A stretch of 64,000 bases of DNA, from positions 124,001 to 188,000 of the forward strand of contig JAHBUK010000004.1 in the NCBI GenBank assembly GCA_019638115.1. The letters run 5' to 3'. Shown here piece by piece: positions 17,351 through 25,590 of this stretch (positions are counted from its first letter, which is position 1; every line of letters starts with the position of its first letter). Both the position numbers and the translations under genes were made by a program. The DNA comes from Flavobacteriales bacterium (lineage in GTDB: Bacteria; Bacteroidota; Bacteroidia; Flavobacteriales_F; PHOS-HE28). A model generated the notes under the pieces. That model had not been told where the DNA came from. It did not search any database and saw nothing but the letters and a program-made list of their open reading frames with translations.

Positions 17351-17405
17351 CGCCCTTGCGAACAACCGGACCTGATGATCGTCAGGTCCGGTGTTCGCAA
17401 GGGCG
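17351..17405 (+). other. 24-bp leader hairpin
   Basis: The arms 17351-17375 and 17382-17405 are perfectly complementary over 24 pairs except for one bulged A on the 5' side. The loop is TGATCG. No T-run follows, and it lies inside the predicted 5' leader, 54 bp before ATG 17460. It could be an mRNA stability or attenuation element, or a terminator for upstream read-through. Confidence 0.75.
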
Positions 17406-17459
17406 TTCACCTTCGCCGATCCGCGTTCGGAAAGAGTACTACGAGCAGCCCTGAAGGCC

Positions 17460-17969
17460 ATGTCAGATAGCGCCATACATACCGTGGACGAGTTGGTGAG
17501 GATCCTGATGGAGGGTCCTGGCCGCAAAGGCTATCTCCACATCTTGGAGCGTGTTGCCATACCCGCCGAGGACCTTGCGCCCTTGTGCCGTTGGAACCCC
17601 AAACACTACACGCGCAACTGCATTGCCCGCACGGACGATTTCGAGTTGCTGCTGATCTGCTACGAACCCGACCAACGCACCAGCATTCACGATTTCGCCA
17701 CCGAGGAAGCCTGGGTGCATCCGGTTATCGGATCGGTGGTGGAAGAGCGTTTTGAGCCCGCCAGCGGCAAAACCCTGCGCAAGGCCGGCAGTGCCAAGCT
17801 CGACAAGGATTCATACTCCTACCTGCACAACGGCCGCAGCATACACCGCTACACGAACAGCAGTGGCGAACGCGCCGTTACCCTGAACCTCTACGCCAGG
17901 CCCCTGCGCACCTGGAAGGTCTACGACGAACGGTCAGGCGAGACCCGATCGCGGCCCGCAGGATCATAG
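17460..17969 (+). CDS. Cysteine dioxygenase-like cupin protein
   Basis: A 169-residue protein with the fold signature of type I cysteine dioxygenase, which oxidises cysteine to cysteine sulfinate with Fe(II) and O2. Matching segments are TSIHDFATEEAWVHPVIG (first cupin motif), SYLHNGRSIHRYTN (second) and AVTLNLYARP. His77 and His129 align with iron ligands His86 and His140 of mammalian CDO, but the middle ligand (His88) is replaced by Phe79. Activity is therefore uncertain; His89 in WVHP might substitute. The frame is open from 17391, but that start is inside the hairpin, so ATG 17460 is preferred. The kinase gene begins 5 bp later, so this is the first gene of the regulator operon. Confidence 0.72.
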   Translation: MSDSAIHTVDELVRILMEGPGRKGYLHILERVAIPAEDLAPLCRWNPKHYTRNCIARTDDFELLLICYEPDQRTSIHDFATEEAWVHPVIGSVVEERFEPASGKTLRKAGSAKLDKDSYSYLHNGRSIHRYTNSSGERAVTLNLYARPLRTWKVYDERSGETRSRPAGS

Positions 17970-17974
17970 GATCC

Positions 17975-19213
17975 ATGGAGCATATCTTGGCGGCTGGCAT
18001 GATCTCCCGTTTCTCCCCGGAAGAGTTGAGCAACATCACGGCCACGCTGTTCACGCGCGCGGCCGAAGGCTTGGTGGTGGTGGACCGCAGCGGGGTCATC
18101 TGCTTGCAGAACCCGCGTTTGGCAGCCCTTTTCGGATATGCAAATGATGAACTGCTCGGCCAGCACATCGAGGTCCTGCTGCCCGAAGCGCTGCGCCAGC
18201 ACCATGTTGCAAAACGCGAAGCCTATCAGCACGCTCCCGTGGAGCGCTCCATGGGTTCCGGGCTGGACCTTCAGGGCCGCAAAAAGGACGGAACGCTTTT
18301 TCCGGTGGAGGTGAGCTTGAACCACATGACCATTGAAGGCAACACGTTCGTGATGGGGCTGGTGAGCGATGTGAGCAGGCGCAGGGCGGCCGAAAAGGAA
18401 CTTCAACGCATCAACAACGAGTTGGAGCAACGCGTGGACCAGCGCACCGCCGAACTGCGCGACGCCGAGCGGAACGTGCGCCAAGCACTGGAAAAGGAGA
18501 AGGAGCTGAACGCCTTGAAATCACGCTTCGTGAGCATGGCCAGCCACGAGTTCCGCACACCGCTCAGCACCATCATGAGTTCCGTGGACCTCATTGCGCG
18601 CTACACCGCGGACAGTGGGGAGGAGAAGACCCGAAAGCACGTGGACCGCATCCGTGGCAAGGTGCGCGACCTCACCGCCATGCTCAACGATTTCCTCTCG
18701 CTGGACAAGCTGGAGCAAGGCATGGTGGAGTGCCACCCCGTGGATGTGGACATCGTGCACCTGAGCATTGAGCTGATCGAGGAATTGCGCGCTTTGGCCA
18801 AACCCGGCCAGGAGATCAATTACGACCACGAGGGCGAGCAGCGCATGGTCTTCCATGATCGCCAGATGCTCTCCACCGTGATGAGCAACCTGCTGAGCAA
18901 CGCCATCAAATACAGTCCCGAGGGCAAGCACGTGCACTTGATCACCGGCACCCGCGATGGCCGTCTGCACATCACCGTAAAGGACCAAGGCATCGGTATT
19001 CCGCCGGAAGACCACCAGCACATCATGCAGCGCTTCTTCCGGGCCAGCAACGCGTTCGTAGTGCAAGGCACCGGACTGGGCCTGAACATCACGGCCCGCT
19101 TCATCGACCTGATGGGCGGCAGCATCCGTTTCGAAAGCAAACCCGGCGAAGGCACCACCTTCCACGCCGAGATCGACATGCACCATGCGAAAAAAGACCA
19201 TACTTCTTATTGA
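17975..19213 (+). CDS. FixL-like PAS sensor histidine kinase
   Basis: A 412-residue cytoplasmic kinase with no membrane helix. A PAS domain covers residues ~15-140, a coiled coil ~140-180, HisKA with His191 in MASHEFRTPL, and HATPase_c ~280-405 (N, DQGIGIPP and GTGLGLN boxes). The PAS domain resembles rhizobial FixL from LLPEALRQHHV to GRKKDGTLFP, and His77 aligns without gaps with the heme ligand of FixL. However, that His also occurs in many heme-free PAS domains, and the FixL distal Arg is Leu here. O2 or redox sensing is an inference. The gene overlaps the next by 29 bp, so kinase and regulator are coupled. Confidence 0.9.
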   Translation: MEHILAAGMISRFSPEELSNITATLFTRAAEGLVVVDRSGVICLQNPRLAALFGYANDELLGQHIEVLLPEALRQHHVAKREAYQHAPVERSMGSGLDLQGRKKDGTLFPVEVSLNHMTIEGNTFVMGLVSDVSRRRAAEKELQRINNELEQRVDQRTAELRDAERNVRQALEKEKELNALKSRFVSMASHEFRTPLSTIMSSVDLIARYTADSGEEKTRKHVDRIRGKVRDLTAMLNDFLSLDKLEQGMVECHPVDVDIVHLSIELIEELRALAKPGQEINYDHEGEQRMVFHDRQMLSTVMSNLLSNAIKYSPEGKHVHLITGTRDGRLHITVKDQGIGIPPEDHQHIMQRFFRASNAFVVQGTGLGLNITARFIDLMGGSIRFESKPGEGTTFHAEIDMHHAKKDHTSY

Positions 19214-20252
19214 AGATGACCCGGACATGCGGGAGAACACCGCAGAGATCCTGGAACTGGCCAACTTCCACGTGCTGAAGGCCGCCAACGGGCGCGAAGG
19301 CGTGGACCTGGCACGCAACAACAAGGCGGACCTGGTGCTGTGCGACATCATGATGCCGGAACTGGACGGCTATGGTGTGCTGCACCTGCTGGGCCGCGAT
19401 CCCGCCACGGCGGAAACACCCTTCATTTTCCTCAGCGCCAAGGCCGAGCGCAGCGACATGCGCAAAGGCATGGAACTGGGCGCGGACGACTACCTCACCA
19501 AACCCTTCGAGGAAGGTGAGCTGCTCAATGCCATTGAAGGGCGTTTGAAGCGTAGCGAACTCTTCCGCAAGGGCTTCGACAAGAGCATGGAAGGGCTCAA
19601 CGACTTTCTGGAAAGTGCCCGCGGAGCCGGTGCACTCGATGAAGTGGCCCGCGATCGGAAAGTGCGCGCGCTGGGCCGCAAGGAGGTGATCTACCACGAA
19701 GGCGACGAACTGCGTACCGTACACTTCATCAACAAGGGCAAGGTGCGCACCTTCCGCATCAACAGCGATGGCAAAGAACTGGTGACCGGGCTGCTGGGGC
19801 CCGGCGATTTTTTGGGGTACATGAGCGTGGTGGAGGGCGGCCGCACCAACGAAAGCGCCGAGACCTTGGAGGAATGCGAACTCGCGCAGATACCGCGCGA
19901 AGAGCTGTTGGCCCTGCTCTACCGCGACCGCGATGTGAGCATGCGCTTCATCAAGATGCTTACACGCGATGTGAAGGACAAGGAAGAAGCCCTGTTGGAC
20001 ATGGCCTATGCCTCCGTTCGCCAGCGCGTTGCACAAGCCCTGCTGAGGTTGCACAAGCGCTATGCGGCCGAACGCGACCAAAGCCTCGGGGTGCGCATCA
20101 GCAGGGAAGATCTGGCCACCATTGTGGGCACCGCCACAGAGTCGCTGATCCGCACCCTCAGCGACCTGAAAGGCTCCGGCCTGATCGAAATGCATGGCCG
20201 CGACATCCACCTGACCGATCTGCGCGGCCTGGAGAAGCTTGCACATCCTTGA
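19185..20252 (+). CDS. Receiver-CRP fusion response regulator
   Basis: A 355-residue regulator with an N-terminal receiver domain (~1-122; phospho-acceptor Asp54 in CDIMMP, Lys106 in LTKPF) fused to a Crp/Fnr-type cyclic-nucleotide-like domain (~150-270) and a winged helix (~285-350). The recognition helix is TATESLIRTL; Glu319 and Arg323 match E. coli Fnr Glu209 and Arg213, which contact the TGA half-site. The Fnr Cys cluster is absent, so the signal should come by phosphorylation from the adjacent kinase. Functionally this is FixJ input plus FixK output in one chain. The TGAY-N4-RTCA promoters in this window are its natural candidate targets, including its own operon. Confidence 0.92.
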   Translation: MRKKTILLIEDDPDMRENTAEILELANFHVLKAANGREGVDLARNNKADLVLCDIMMPELDGYGVLHLLGRDPATAETPFIFLSAKAERSDMRKGMELGADDYLTKPFEEGELLNAIEGRLKRSELFRKGFDKSMEGLNDFLESARGAGALDEVARDRKVRALGRKEVIYHEGDELRTVHFINKGKVRTFRINSDGKELVTGLLGPGDFLGYMSVVEGGRTNESAETLEECELAQIPREELLALLYRDRDVSMRFIKMLTRDVKDKEEALLDMAYASVRQRVAQALLRLHKRYAAERDQSLGVRISREDLATIVGTATESLIRTLSDLKGSGLIEMHGRDIHLTDLRGLEKLAHP

Positions 20253-20329
20253 TCCACAGGATACTTCCCGAACCCGCATCGCCATCCACGGCTTCGCTGT
20301 AATTTGGCCGCGCCCATCAAACACCGAAC

Positions 20330-20545
20330 ATGAAAAAGTACATCGGCTACACCCTCTGGATCGCAGCCCTGATCATTCCCATGCGCTACGCCCTGTTGGA
20401 CACCGAAATGCTGCAAAGCCCCGAAGGTGCCAACAACGTGGCCGGCCTCATCCACTTCGTGCTGCTGCTGGCGCTGATCTTCATCGGCTACGCTTTGGTG
20501 GATGGCGCCGGAGCCAAGGCTTCCGATAGCGGGCACGCCCACTAA
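20330..20545 (+). CDS. Small two-helix membrane protein
   Basis: A 71-residue protein with two predicted helices (YIGYTLWIAALIIPMRYALL and IHFVLLLALIFIGYALV) and a hydrophilic tail ending in SGHAH. I do not recognise the family. It stands between the regulator and the universal stress protein, with TAATTTG at 20300-20306 about 24 bp before the ATG as a possible promoter. A role in the low-oxygen or stress set is suggested only by position. Confidence 0.7.
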   Translation: MKKYIGYTLWIAALIIPMRYALLDTEMLQSPEGANNVAGLIHFVLLLALIFIGYALVDGAGAKASDSGHAH

Positions 20546-20580
20546 GCGTTGCCGGCAAGCCAACCCAACCCCCTGCCTGC

Positions 20581-21405
20581 ATGGCCCATATCCTCATTCC
20601 CACGGACTTCAGCAGCAACGCTCTGAACGCGGCGCTGTATGCCATCCACCTGCACGGTGCCGAAGGCAATACCTTCAGCGTGCTGAACAGCTACATGTTG
20701 CCGCGCGGTGCAGCCAGCACCATGTGGAGCATTGATGACATGCTGGCCAAGGAATCGCATGATGGGACCCAGGCCTTCGTGCAGAAATTGCGCGAGGAGC
20801 TGGGCGATATGAACGTGCAGATCAACGTGCTCTGCGAGCATGGCGACCTGCCCAACGTGATCACCATGCTGGCCTCCGAGCCCGATGCACCGAACCTGGT
20901 GGTGATGGGTACGCAGGGTGCCACCGGTCTGAAGGAGGTGCTGATGGGCTCCAACACGGCCGACGTGATCAAGCACAGCGGATTGCCCGTGATCGCCGTG
21001 CCGCAAGATGCCCGGTACAAGACCCCCAAGCGGATACTACTGGCCGACGATGGTGGCCCGGTGCAGAAAGAGACCCTGAGCGTACTGCTCGATATTGCCC
21101 GTTGGTCGCACGCCGAGATCATGATCGTGCGCGTATTGAAAGAGGACGACGGCACCGAGGAAAGCAGCAGCAGCGCATTGTACGACAACCTCCTCGGCGC
21201 CATACCACACTCCCACCACTATGTGAGCGGCGAGAACGTGAACACGGCCCTGCATGACATGGCCGACCAAAGCGATGCCGATCTGGTGGTGGTGGTGCAT
21301 CGCCAACGCGGCCTTTTCGAGCAACTCTTCCACCGCAGCACCTCCACCAAGCTGGCCATGCACACGCACATTCCGATGCTGGTGCTGCAACAAAGCCAGG
21401 GCTGA
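20581..21405 (+). CDS. Universal stress protein, tandem UspA domains
   Basis: A 274-residue cytoplasmic protein with two UspA-type nucleotide-binding domains. Domain 1 runs from HILIPTDFSSNA to about residue 140, with VMGTQGATGLKEVLMGSNT as the ATP-loop-like motif. Domain 2 (~145-274) starts at KRILLADDGGP and ends with LVVVVHRQRG and a less canonical loop. Such proteins are often induced by low oxygen or growth arrest. It starts 35 bp after the small membrane gene and one base pair separates its stop from the protease start. Confidence 0.92.
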   Translation: MAHILIPTDFSSNALNAALYAIHLHGAEGNTFSVLNSYMLPRGAASTMWSIDDMLAKESHDGTQAFVQKLREELGDMNVQINVLCEHGDLPNVITMLASEPDAPNLVVMGTQGATGLKEVLMGSNTADVIKHSGLPVIAVPQDARYKTPKRILLADDGGPVQKETLSVLLDIARWSHAEIMIVRVLKEDDGTEESSSSALYDNLLGAIPHSHHYVSGENVNTALHDMADQSDADLVVVVHRQRGLFEQLFHRSTSTKLAMHTHIPMLVLQQSQG

Positions 21406-21406
21406 A

Positions 21407-22528
21407 ATGGCAGCAGCAGGGTCGGCGCCCAGCTTCAAGGGTGGACTTCCCCTCTTCCGCTTCCGGGGCATCCGGGTCTTCGTGCATTGGAGTTTCCTCA
21501 TCCTACCTGCATGGATCGCCATTGCCGGGTTCATGGATGAGCTGTCCGCAGCCGACATCCTGGGCCGCATCGGTCTGGTGCTCATCGTATTCGTTTGCGT
21601 GGTGATGCACGAGTTCGGCCATGCCATCACCGCACAGCGCTACGGCGTTCGCACGCGCGACATCACCCTGCTGCCCATAGGCGGGGTTGCCAACCTGGAG
21701 CGTATGCCCGAGGAGCCGAAGCAGGAATTCTGGATCACCGTGGCCGGGCCATTGGTCAACCTGGCCATTGCCGCTGTTGCGTTCGTGGCCATCGCCATTG
21801 CCGGCATTACCGTGATCTTCAGCGACGTGATGTTGGGCGCGACCACCGTGACGAACGTGCTCATGTTCGTGTTCACGGCCAACCTTGTGCTCTTCCTCTT
21901 CAACCTGGTACCGGCCTTCCCCATGGACGGCGGCCGCATCCTGCGCTCCCTGCTGAGCATGCGGATGCCTCGGGAAAAAGCCACGCGCATCGCGGCTTCC
22001 ATCGGTCGCTTTTTCGCCGTTGCCTTCGTGCTTTATGGCCTGTTGGACAAGCAGCCCTTTCTGGCGCTGATCGGGCTGTTCATCTATCTGGCCGCCGGCG
22101 CTGAATCGCGCATGGTGCAAAAACAAGCCGCTTTGCGTGGCATAAGCGTTAGGCAGGTCATGCGCACACGCTTCTGGAGCATGCCGCACACGGCCACCGT
22201 GCAGCAGGCCGTGGATGAACTGCTGGCCGGTGGCGACCACGATCTGGTGGTGCTGCGCGACGGGCGCTACATGGGCGTTCTTACCCGGCGCGACCTGGTG
22301 CAAGCCGTAAGTGAACAGCGGCTGGCGAGCCCACTGCACGAGTTGCCTGTGCAGGACGTGCCGGCAATTGGCCCGGCGGTGGAGCTGAATGCGGCCACCC
22401 TTGCGCTGCTGGCCGGCAAATACGCCTTGATACCCGTGGTTGACGAGGACCGTGTGCTGGGCGTGTTGGAGAACGAGAACCTGGCGGAATTCCTGCTGCT
22501 CCGCGAAGCCGCCCGCCAAGGAGCTTGA
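21407..22528 (+). CDS. Site-2 protease family metalloprotease with CBS domains
   Basis: A 373-residue polytopic membrane protease of the M50/S2P family (Rip3-like). Zinc motif HEFGH is at 68-72, with the third ligand Asp174 in FPMDGGRILRS. About six helices fill residues ~20-235, and a CBS pair follows (~245-365), which usually senses adenine nucleotides. It probably cleaves a membrane-bound regulator or stress protein. ATG 21407 follows the Usp stop directly, so it is co-transcribed with it. It converges with the DUF5777 gene 8 bp away; a GCCCC/GGGGC hairpin at 22529-22547 may terminate it. Confidence 0.92.
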   Translation: MAAAGSAPSFKGGLPLFRFRGIRVFVHWSFLILPAWIAIAGFMDELSAADILGRIGLVLIVFVCVVMHEFGHAITAQRYGVRTRDITLLPIGGVANLERMPEEPKQEFWITVAGPLVNLAIAAVAFVAIAIAGITVIFSDVMLGATTVTNVLMFVFTANLVLFLFNLVPAFPMDGGRILRSLLSMRMPREKATRIAASIGRFFAVAFVLYGLLDKQPFLALIGLFIYLAAGAESRMVQKQAALRGISVRQVMRTRFWSMPHTATVQQAVDELLAGGDHDLVVLRDGRYMGVLTRRDLVQAVSEQRLASPLHELPVQDVPAIGPAVELNAATLALLAGKYALIPVVDEDRVLGVLENENLAEFLLLREAARQGA

Positions 22529-22536
22529 GCCCCCTC

Positions 22537-23439
22537 CTATCCGGGGCGCTTCGGGTTGTGCAGGGTGAACACCCGCGAGATGTTGAAGCCGAAGTGGATG
22601 TCGCCGTCGGCCCAATTGCCGGTGGTCTCGGTTATGAAACCACGCTCGAACATGGCGGTGCTGTTGGTGAAGTGCAGTTGGAACACGTGCCCGCCGGTCT
22701 CAATGTCGAAGCCCAAAGCCAGCGAGTTGCGGTACACGTCCGGCAACTGATCGGGCAACACGTAGAAGTACTCGGCATTGAGGGCGATGCGTTTGGTGAG
22801 CTTGGCACGCGCCGCGCCGCTCACATGGATCACATCGTTCGGGTCGTCCAGGGTGCCCACCAGGTTGCGGTGTACCACGCCGGGGTTGAGCTGCATGCTG
22901 AAGCCTTCGCTGAACTTGCGGCCAATGATCGCTTGGAACGAGTAGCCCATGCGGTGCGAGAAGAAATCCTCCCGATCGGGGGCATACCAGGGCAGGTCGG
23001 CCTGTTTAAGGGTGGTCAGTGAAGAGGAGGCCACGATCGCCAGGGTGAAGGGAGCCGAACAGCCCGCATCACATTGCCGCACGAGCTTGTACTTCACGAA
23101 ACCGTCCAGGGTCTTTTGGAAACCGCTGCGCCCAAGGCCCACCATCAGGCGGTCGGTTACGCCGTAATCCAGGCCGAGGCGCACGGTGGCGCCATCCAGC
23201 CCGAAGAACTCGTTGATCCCTCCGTTCACGAAACCGAAGCGGTGTCCGATCTTGAAGTCGAGCACGCCGTGGGCCGTGTTCTCCAAGCTGTGCCCGTTTA
23301 TCACGCGGGTGGTCTTGAAGGCGGCGTTGGTGTACTCCGGCCCCAGATCGGTCTCGCCGAGCAAACCAAGCAGGTCATCATCCTGGGCATGAACGGAAAG
23401 CGAGGCAAGGGCTGCAACAGCAAGCAGGGAACGGATCAT
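22537..23439 (-). CDS. DUF5777 family beta-barrel outer membrane protein
   Basis: A 300-residue protein with a signal peptide (MIRSLLAVAALASLSVHAQ) and alternating beta-strand pattern to the C-terminus. Segments such as FKTTRVINGHSLEN and RFGFVNGGINEFFGLDGATVRLGLDYG are typical of DUF5777 barrels. Function is unknown; in Bacteroidetes these genes often stand beside YceI and c-type cytochrome lipoproteins, as here. It is the last gene of the five-gene minus-strand operon that begins near 25583, 44 bp after YceI. Confidence 0.85.
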   Translation of the reverse strand: MIRSLLAVAALASLSVHAQDDDLLGLLGETDLGPEYTNAAFKTTRVINGHSLENTAHGVLDFKIGHRFGFVNGGINEFFGLDGATVRLGLDYGVTDRLMVGLGRSGFQKTLDGFVKYKLVRQCDAGCSAPFTLAIVASSSLTTLKQADLPWYAPDREDFFSHRMGYSFQAIIGRKFSEGFSMQLNPGVVHRNLVGTLDDPNDVIHVSGAARAKLTKRIALNAEYFYVLPDQLPDVYRNSLALGFDIETGGHVFQLHFTNSTAMFERGFITETTGNWADGDIHFGFNISRVFTLHNPKRPG

Positions 23440-23483
23440 GGGAAAGGGTTGTGGTAATGATGCGGTGCCTACGACCGCGGATA

Positions 23484-24038
23484 TCAGAGCTTGGTGTAGT
23501 CGATGCGCACCTTCACGGTGATCTCCTCGGCGATGTTCTTGCGCACCACACCGGGGATCTTGATGCCGTGGTCCTCGGGTTTCACGATGAAGTCGCTCAC
23601 GGCTTTGAGGGTACCATCCGCATTCACGGTAATGGTGCCTTTGTGCTCCACGGCCTTGGTAACGCCGTGTATGGTAAGATCGCCCTGCACGGTAACCGGG
23701 TAGGTGCCTGCCTTCTTGGCCTGCTCCGCCGAAAGACCTACCACCGTGCCTTTGAACTCGGCCTTGGGGAAGGTGTTGCTTTCCATGTAGTTCTCGTTGA
23801 AGTGCTCCTGCATCAGGGCTTTCTCGAACTCGAAGGCCTTGATGAGCACGGCGAACTGGAGCGCGCCGGTGTTTGGGTCGAGCACGCTGCTCACCTTGCG
23901 GTTGTTGGCCTCGATGTTCTCCATGGGCGTTTCGGAGAAGAAGGCGATGTGCCCGTTGCGGGTGCCGAAGCGTTCCTGGGCGGAAAGGGCCAGCGGAACG
24001 ATGGCTGCGGCAAGCAGGAGGTTGCGGAAGGTCTTCAT
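23484..24038 (-). CDS. YceI family periplasmic protein
   Basis: A 184-residue secreted protein of the YceI lipocalin-like fold, which binds isoprenoid or other hydrophobic ligands. The signal is MKTFRNLLLAAAIVPLALSAQ. Family segments are MQEHFNENYMES, FPKAEFKG, VQGDLTIHGVTK and the tail IPGVVRKNIAEEI. ATG 24038 is used rather than the upstream start at 24104, which would run into the next gene. A second YceI lies at 29563-30126; both have HFNENYM. Confidence 0.92.
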   Translation of the reverse strand: MKTFRNLLLAAAIVPLALSAQERFGTRNGHIAFFSETPMENIEANNRKVSSVLDPNTGALQFAVLIKAFEFEKALMQEHFNENYMESNTFPKAEFKGTVVGLSAEQAKKAGTYPVTVQGDLTIHGVTKAVEHKGTITVNADGTLKAVSDFIVKPEDHGIKIPGVVRKNIAEEITVKVRIDYTKL

Positions 24039-24078
24039 GGGTATGGGGGAATGTTGTTGTTCGTTGTTGGTAGGATCG

Positions 24079-24489
24079 TTATTGGACCGGGGTGCAGCGC
24101 ACAAGCACCACGTCCATGAGCATGCCTGTGCAAATGCCCTTTACACGTACTTCCGTGCCAGCGCGCCACTGGGGCTCGGTACCCGGCTCGAAGGAGCAGG
24201 AAACATTGGCCAGTGGATCACCGGTATCAAGGAGCACTTCGGTACGGCCATCTTCACCCACGTCACTGCTGATCACGGTGCCGCTCACTTCGATCACCCT
24301 GTCGTTGAAGCGCACGTTGGCGGTCAGTTCGTCGTCGGCGAAAGCCTTCAAAAGATCCGCTGCACTGATGCTGATCTCCGTTGATAGATCGGAAGTGGAA
24401 GCGGGCTTGCGGTTGTATTCCAGCCAAGCATACACACCACCCACCAGGGCAACGGTGGCGGCAACGGCGATCATGGTCTTGGGTCTCAT
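24079..24489 (-). CDS. OB-fold (tRNA_anti-like) membrane-anchored protein
   Basis: A 136-residue protein with an N-terminal helix (MIAVAATVALVGGVYAW) and a periplasmic OB-fold. The core ADDELTANVRFNDRVIEVSG, then a beta-rich middle and GTEVRVKGICTG, matches the tRNA_anti-like OB family of Bacteroidetes envelope proteins. Ligand unknown. It is 5 bp downstream of the single-domain cytochrome gene. Confidence 0.8.
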   Translation of the reverse strand: MRPKTMIAVAATVALVGGVYAWLEYNRKPASTSDLSTEISISAADLLKAFADDELTANVRFNDRVIEVSGTVISSDVGEDGRTEVLLDTGDPLANVSCSFEPGTEPQWRAGTEVRVKGICTGMLMDVVLVRCTPVQ

Positions 24490-24494
24490 GACGT

Positions 24495-24851
24495 TCAGTT
24501 GTTGGGTGCACCTTGTGCGATCCAGTCGTTGATCTGCGTGATCTGGCAGGCGGGCAAACGGCCGCTGGGGGGCATGGATCCGGCGGTTATCACCTCGGCT
24601 TCGAAGCGCCCGTTGTCCACTGCCGCTTTCACGTTGTTGTACTGGGTGAAATCACCGGGCCCGAAGCCGCCCGACACGTGGCAACCGGGAATGGCGCACT
24701 TGCTTTGGATGATGGGGTTGATCGTGCCTGACCAGGTGACGTTGGCCGTATCGCAGAAGCTGTTCGGGTAAAGCTCCTCCTCGTTGTCGTAGTAGCAGGC
24801 TTGCAGCAGGAGCACGGCAGCCAGCAGCAGGCAGGTAAGTTTCAAGCGCAT
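24495..24851 (-). CDS. c-type cytochrome lipoprotein with CX4CH motif
   Basis: A 118-residue lipoprotein (lipobox LLQAC, Cys near 19) with one planctomycete-type cytochrome module. The heme motif is the expanded CAIPGCH (CX4CH) and a probable axial Met lies in SMPPSG. The module is closely related to the C-terminal module of the neighbour at 24858: both have a core of the type CDTxNVTxSGTIxPIIQ and end in GAPNN. It probably carries electrons at the outer or inner membrane surface. It lies 6 bp downstream of the larger cytochrome gene. Confidence 0.82.
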   Translation of the reverse strand: MRLKLTCLLLAAVLLLQACYYDNEEELYPNSFCDTANVTWSGTINPIIQSKCAIPGCHVSGGFGPGDFTQYNNVKAAVDNGRFEAEVITAGSMPPSGRLPACQITQINDWIAQGAPNN

Positions 24852-24857
24852 CGCGGA

Positions 24858-25583
24858 TCAGTTGTTGGGTGCACCGGCCGCCACCCAAAGTTCTATTTGG
24901 CGGATGTTGCAGGCAGGGAGTTTGGGACCTGTCGGCGGCATCGGAATAGCCTGCGGGGCATGGTTCACCACCTCCACCAAACGACCGTCGGTGGCCAAGG
25001 CGTTCAGCACGCTCCACGAGGTAAGGTTGAGCCCGGCCTGTGGCGTGGAGCCGCTGTGGCAGCCTTGGCAACGCTGTTGGATGATGGGCGCGATGGTACC
25101 CGAGTAGGTGACGTTCAGGGTATCGCAACCGGCTTCCACGCAACTGTTGTTCAGGGCACCTTGCAGGATCCAATCGCGGATCAGGAAGATCTGCTCCTGG
25201 GTCAATGGTGGGCGGCCCAGGGGCATGCGATCATCCGGATCATTGTCCGTGATGGCCCGATACAGCTTGCGATCCAGCTCGAATGGGCGCACCACTCCGG
25301 GATCGGTAACGCCCTCGTAGGTGGTGAGGTTGATATCGTCCGCTTGGTCCGCTGCATTGTGGCAACCGGCGTCGGTGCAATAGGCTGCCAGCAGCGGCAG
25401 GATCTGTTGTTGGAAGTACACCACGTTGGGATCGCAGGGCTGCTCGTTTCCACCGCCCCCATCGTCGTCCCCCGGTTCAGGAGCAACAGGCGGTTCATGC
25501 TTGCAGGCAGTGATGGCGAGCATGGCCACCAGCGCTGTAGTTGTGGCCAAGGCCGAGCGTTCCAAGAGTCGTCCGTTTCGCAT
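24858..25583 (-). CDS. Two-domain c-type cytochrome lipoprotein
   Basis: A 241-residue lipoprotein (lipobox AITAC) with a Gly/Asp-rich linker (PGDDDGGGGNEQP) and two cytochrome modules. Module 1 has CTDAGCH (CX4CH) and a Met candidate in DRMPLGRP; module 2 has standard CQGCH and PMPPTG. Each module ends with a W(I/V)xxGAxNN motif. The open frame reaches 25670, but ATG 25583 starts the lipoprotein signal and sits just after a perfect TACTTTTG promoter element. It is the first gene of the operon. Confidence 0.85.
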   Translation of the reverse strand: MRNGRLLERSALATTTALVAMLAITACKHEPPVAPEPGDDDGGGGNEQPCDPNVVYFQQQILPLLAAYCTDAGCHNAADQADDINLTTYEGVTDPGVVRPFELDRKLYRAITDNDPDDRMPLGRPPLTQEQIFLIRDWILQGALNNSCVEAGCDTLNVTYSGTIAPIIQQRCQGCHSGSTPQAGLNLTSWSVLNALATDGRLVEVVNHAPQAIPMPPTGPKLPACNIRQIELWVAAGAPNN

Positions 25584-25590
25584 GGTGGAC

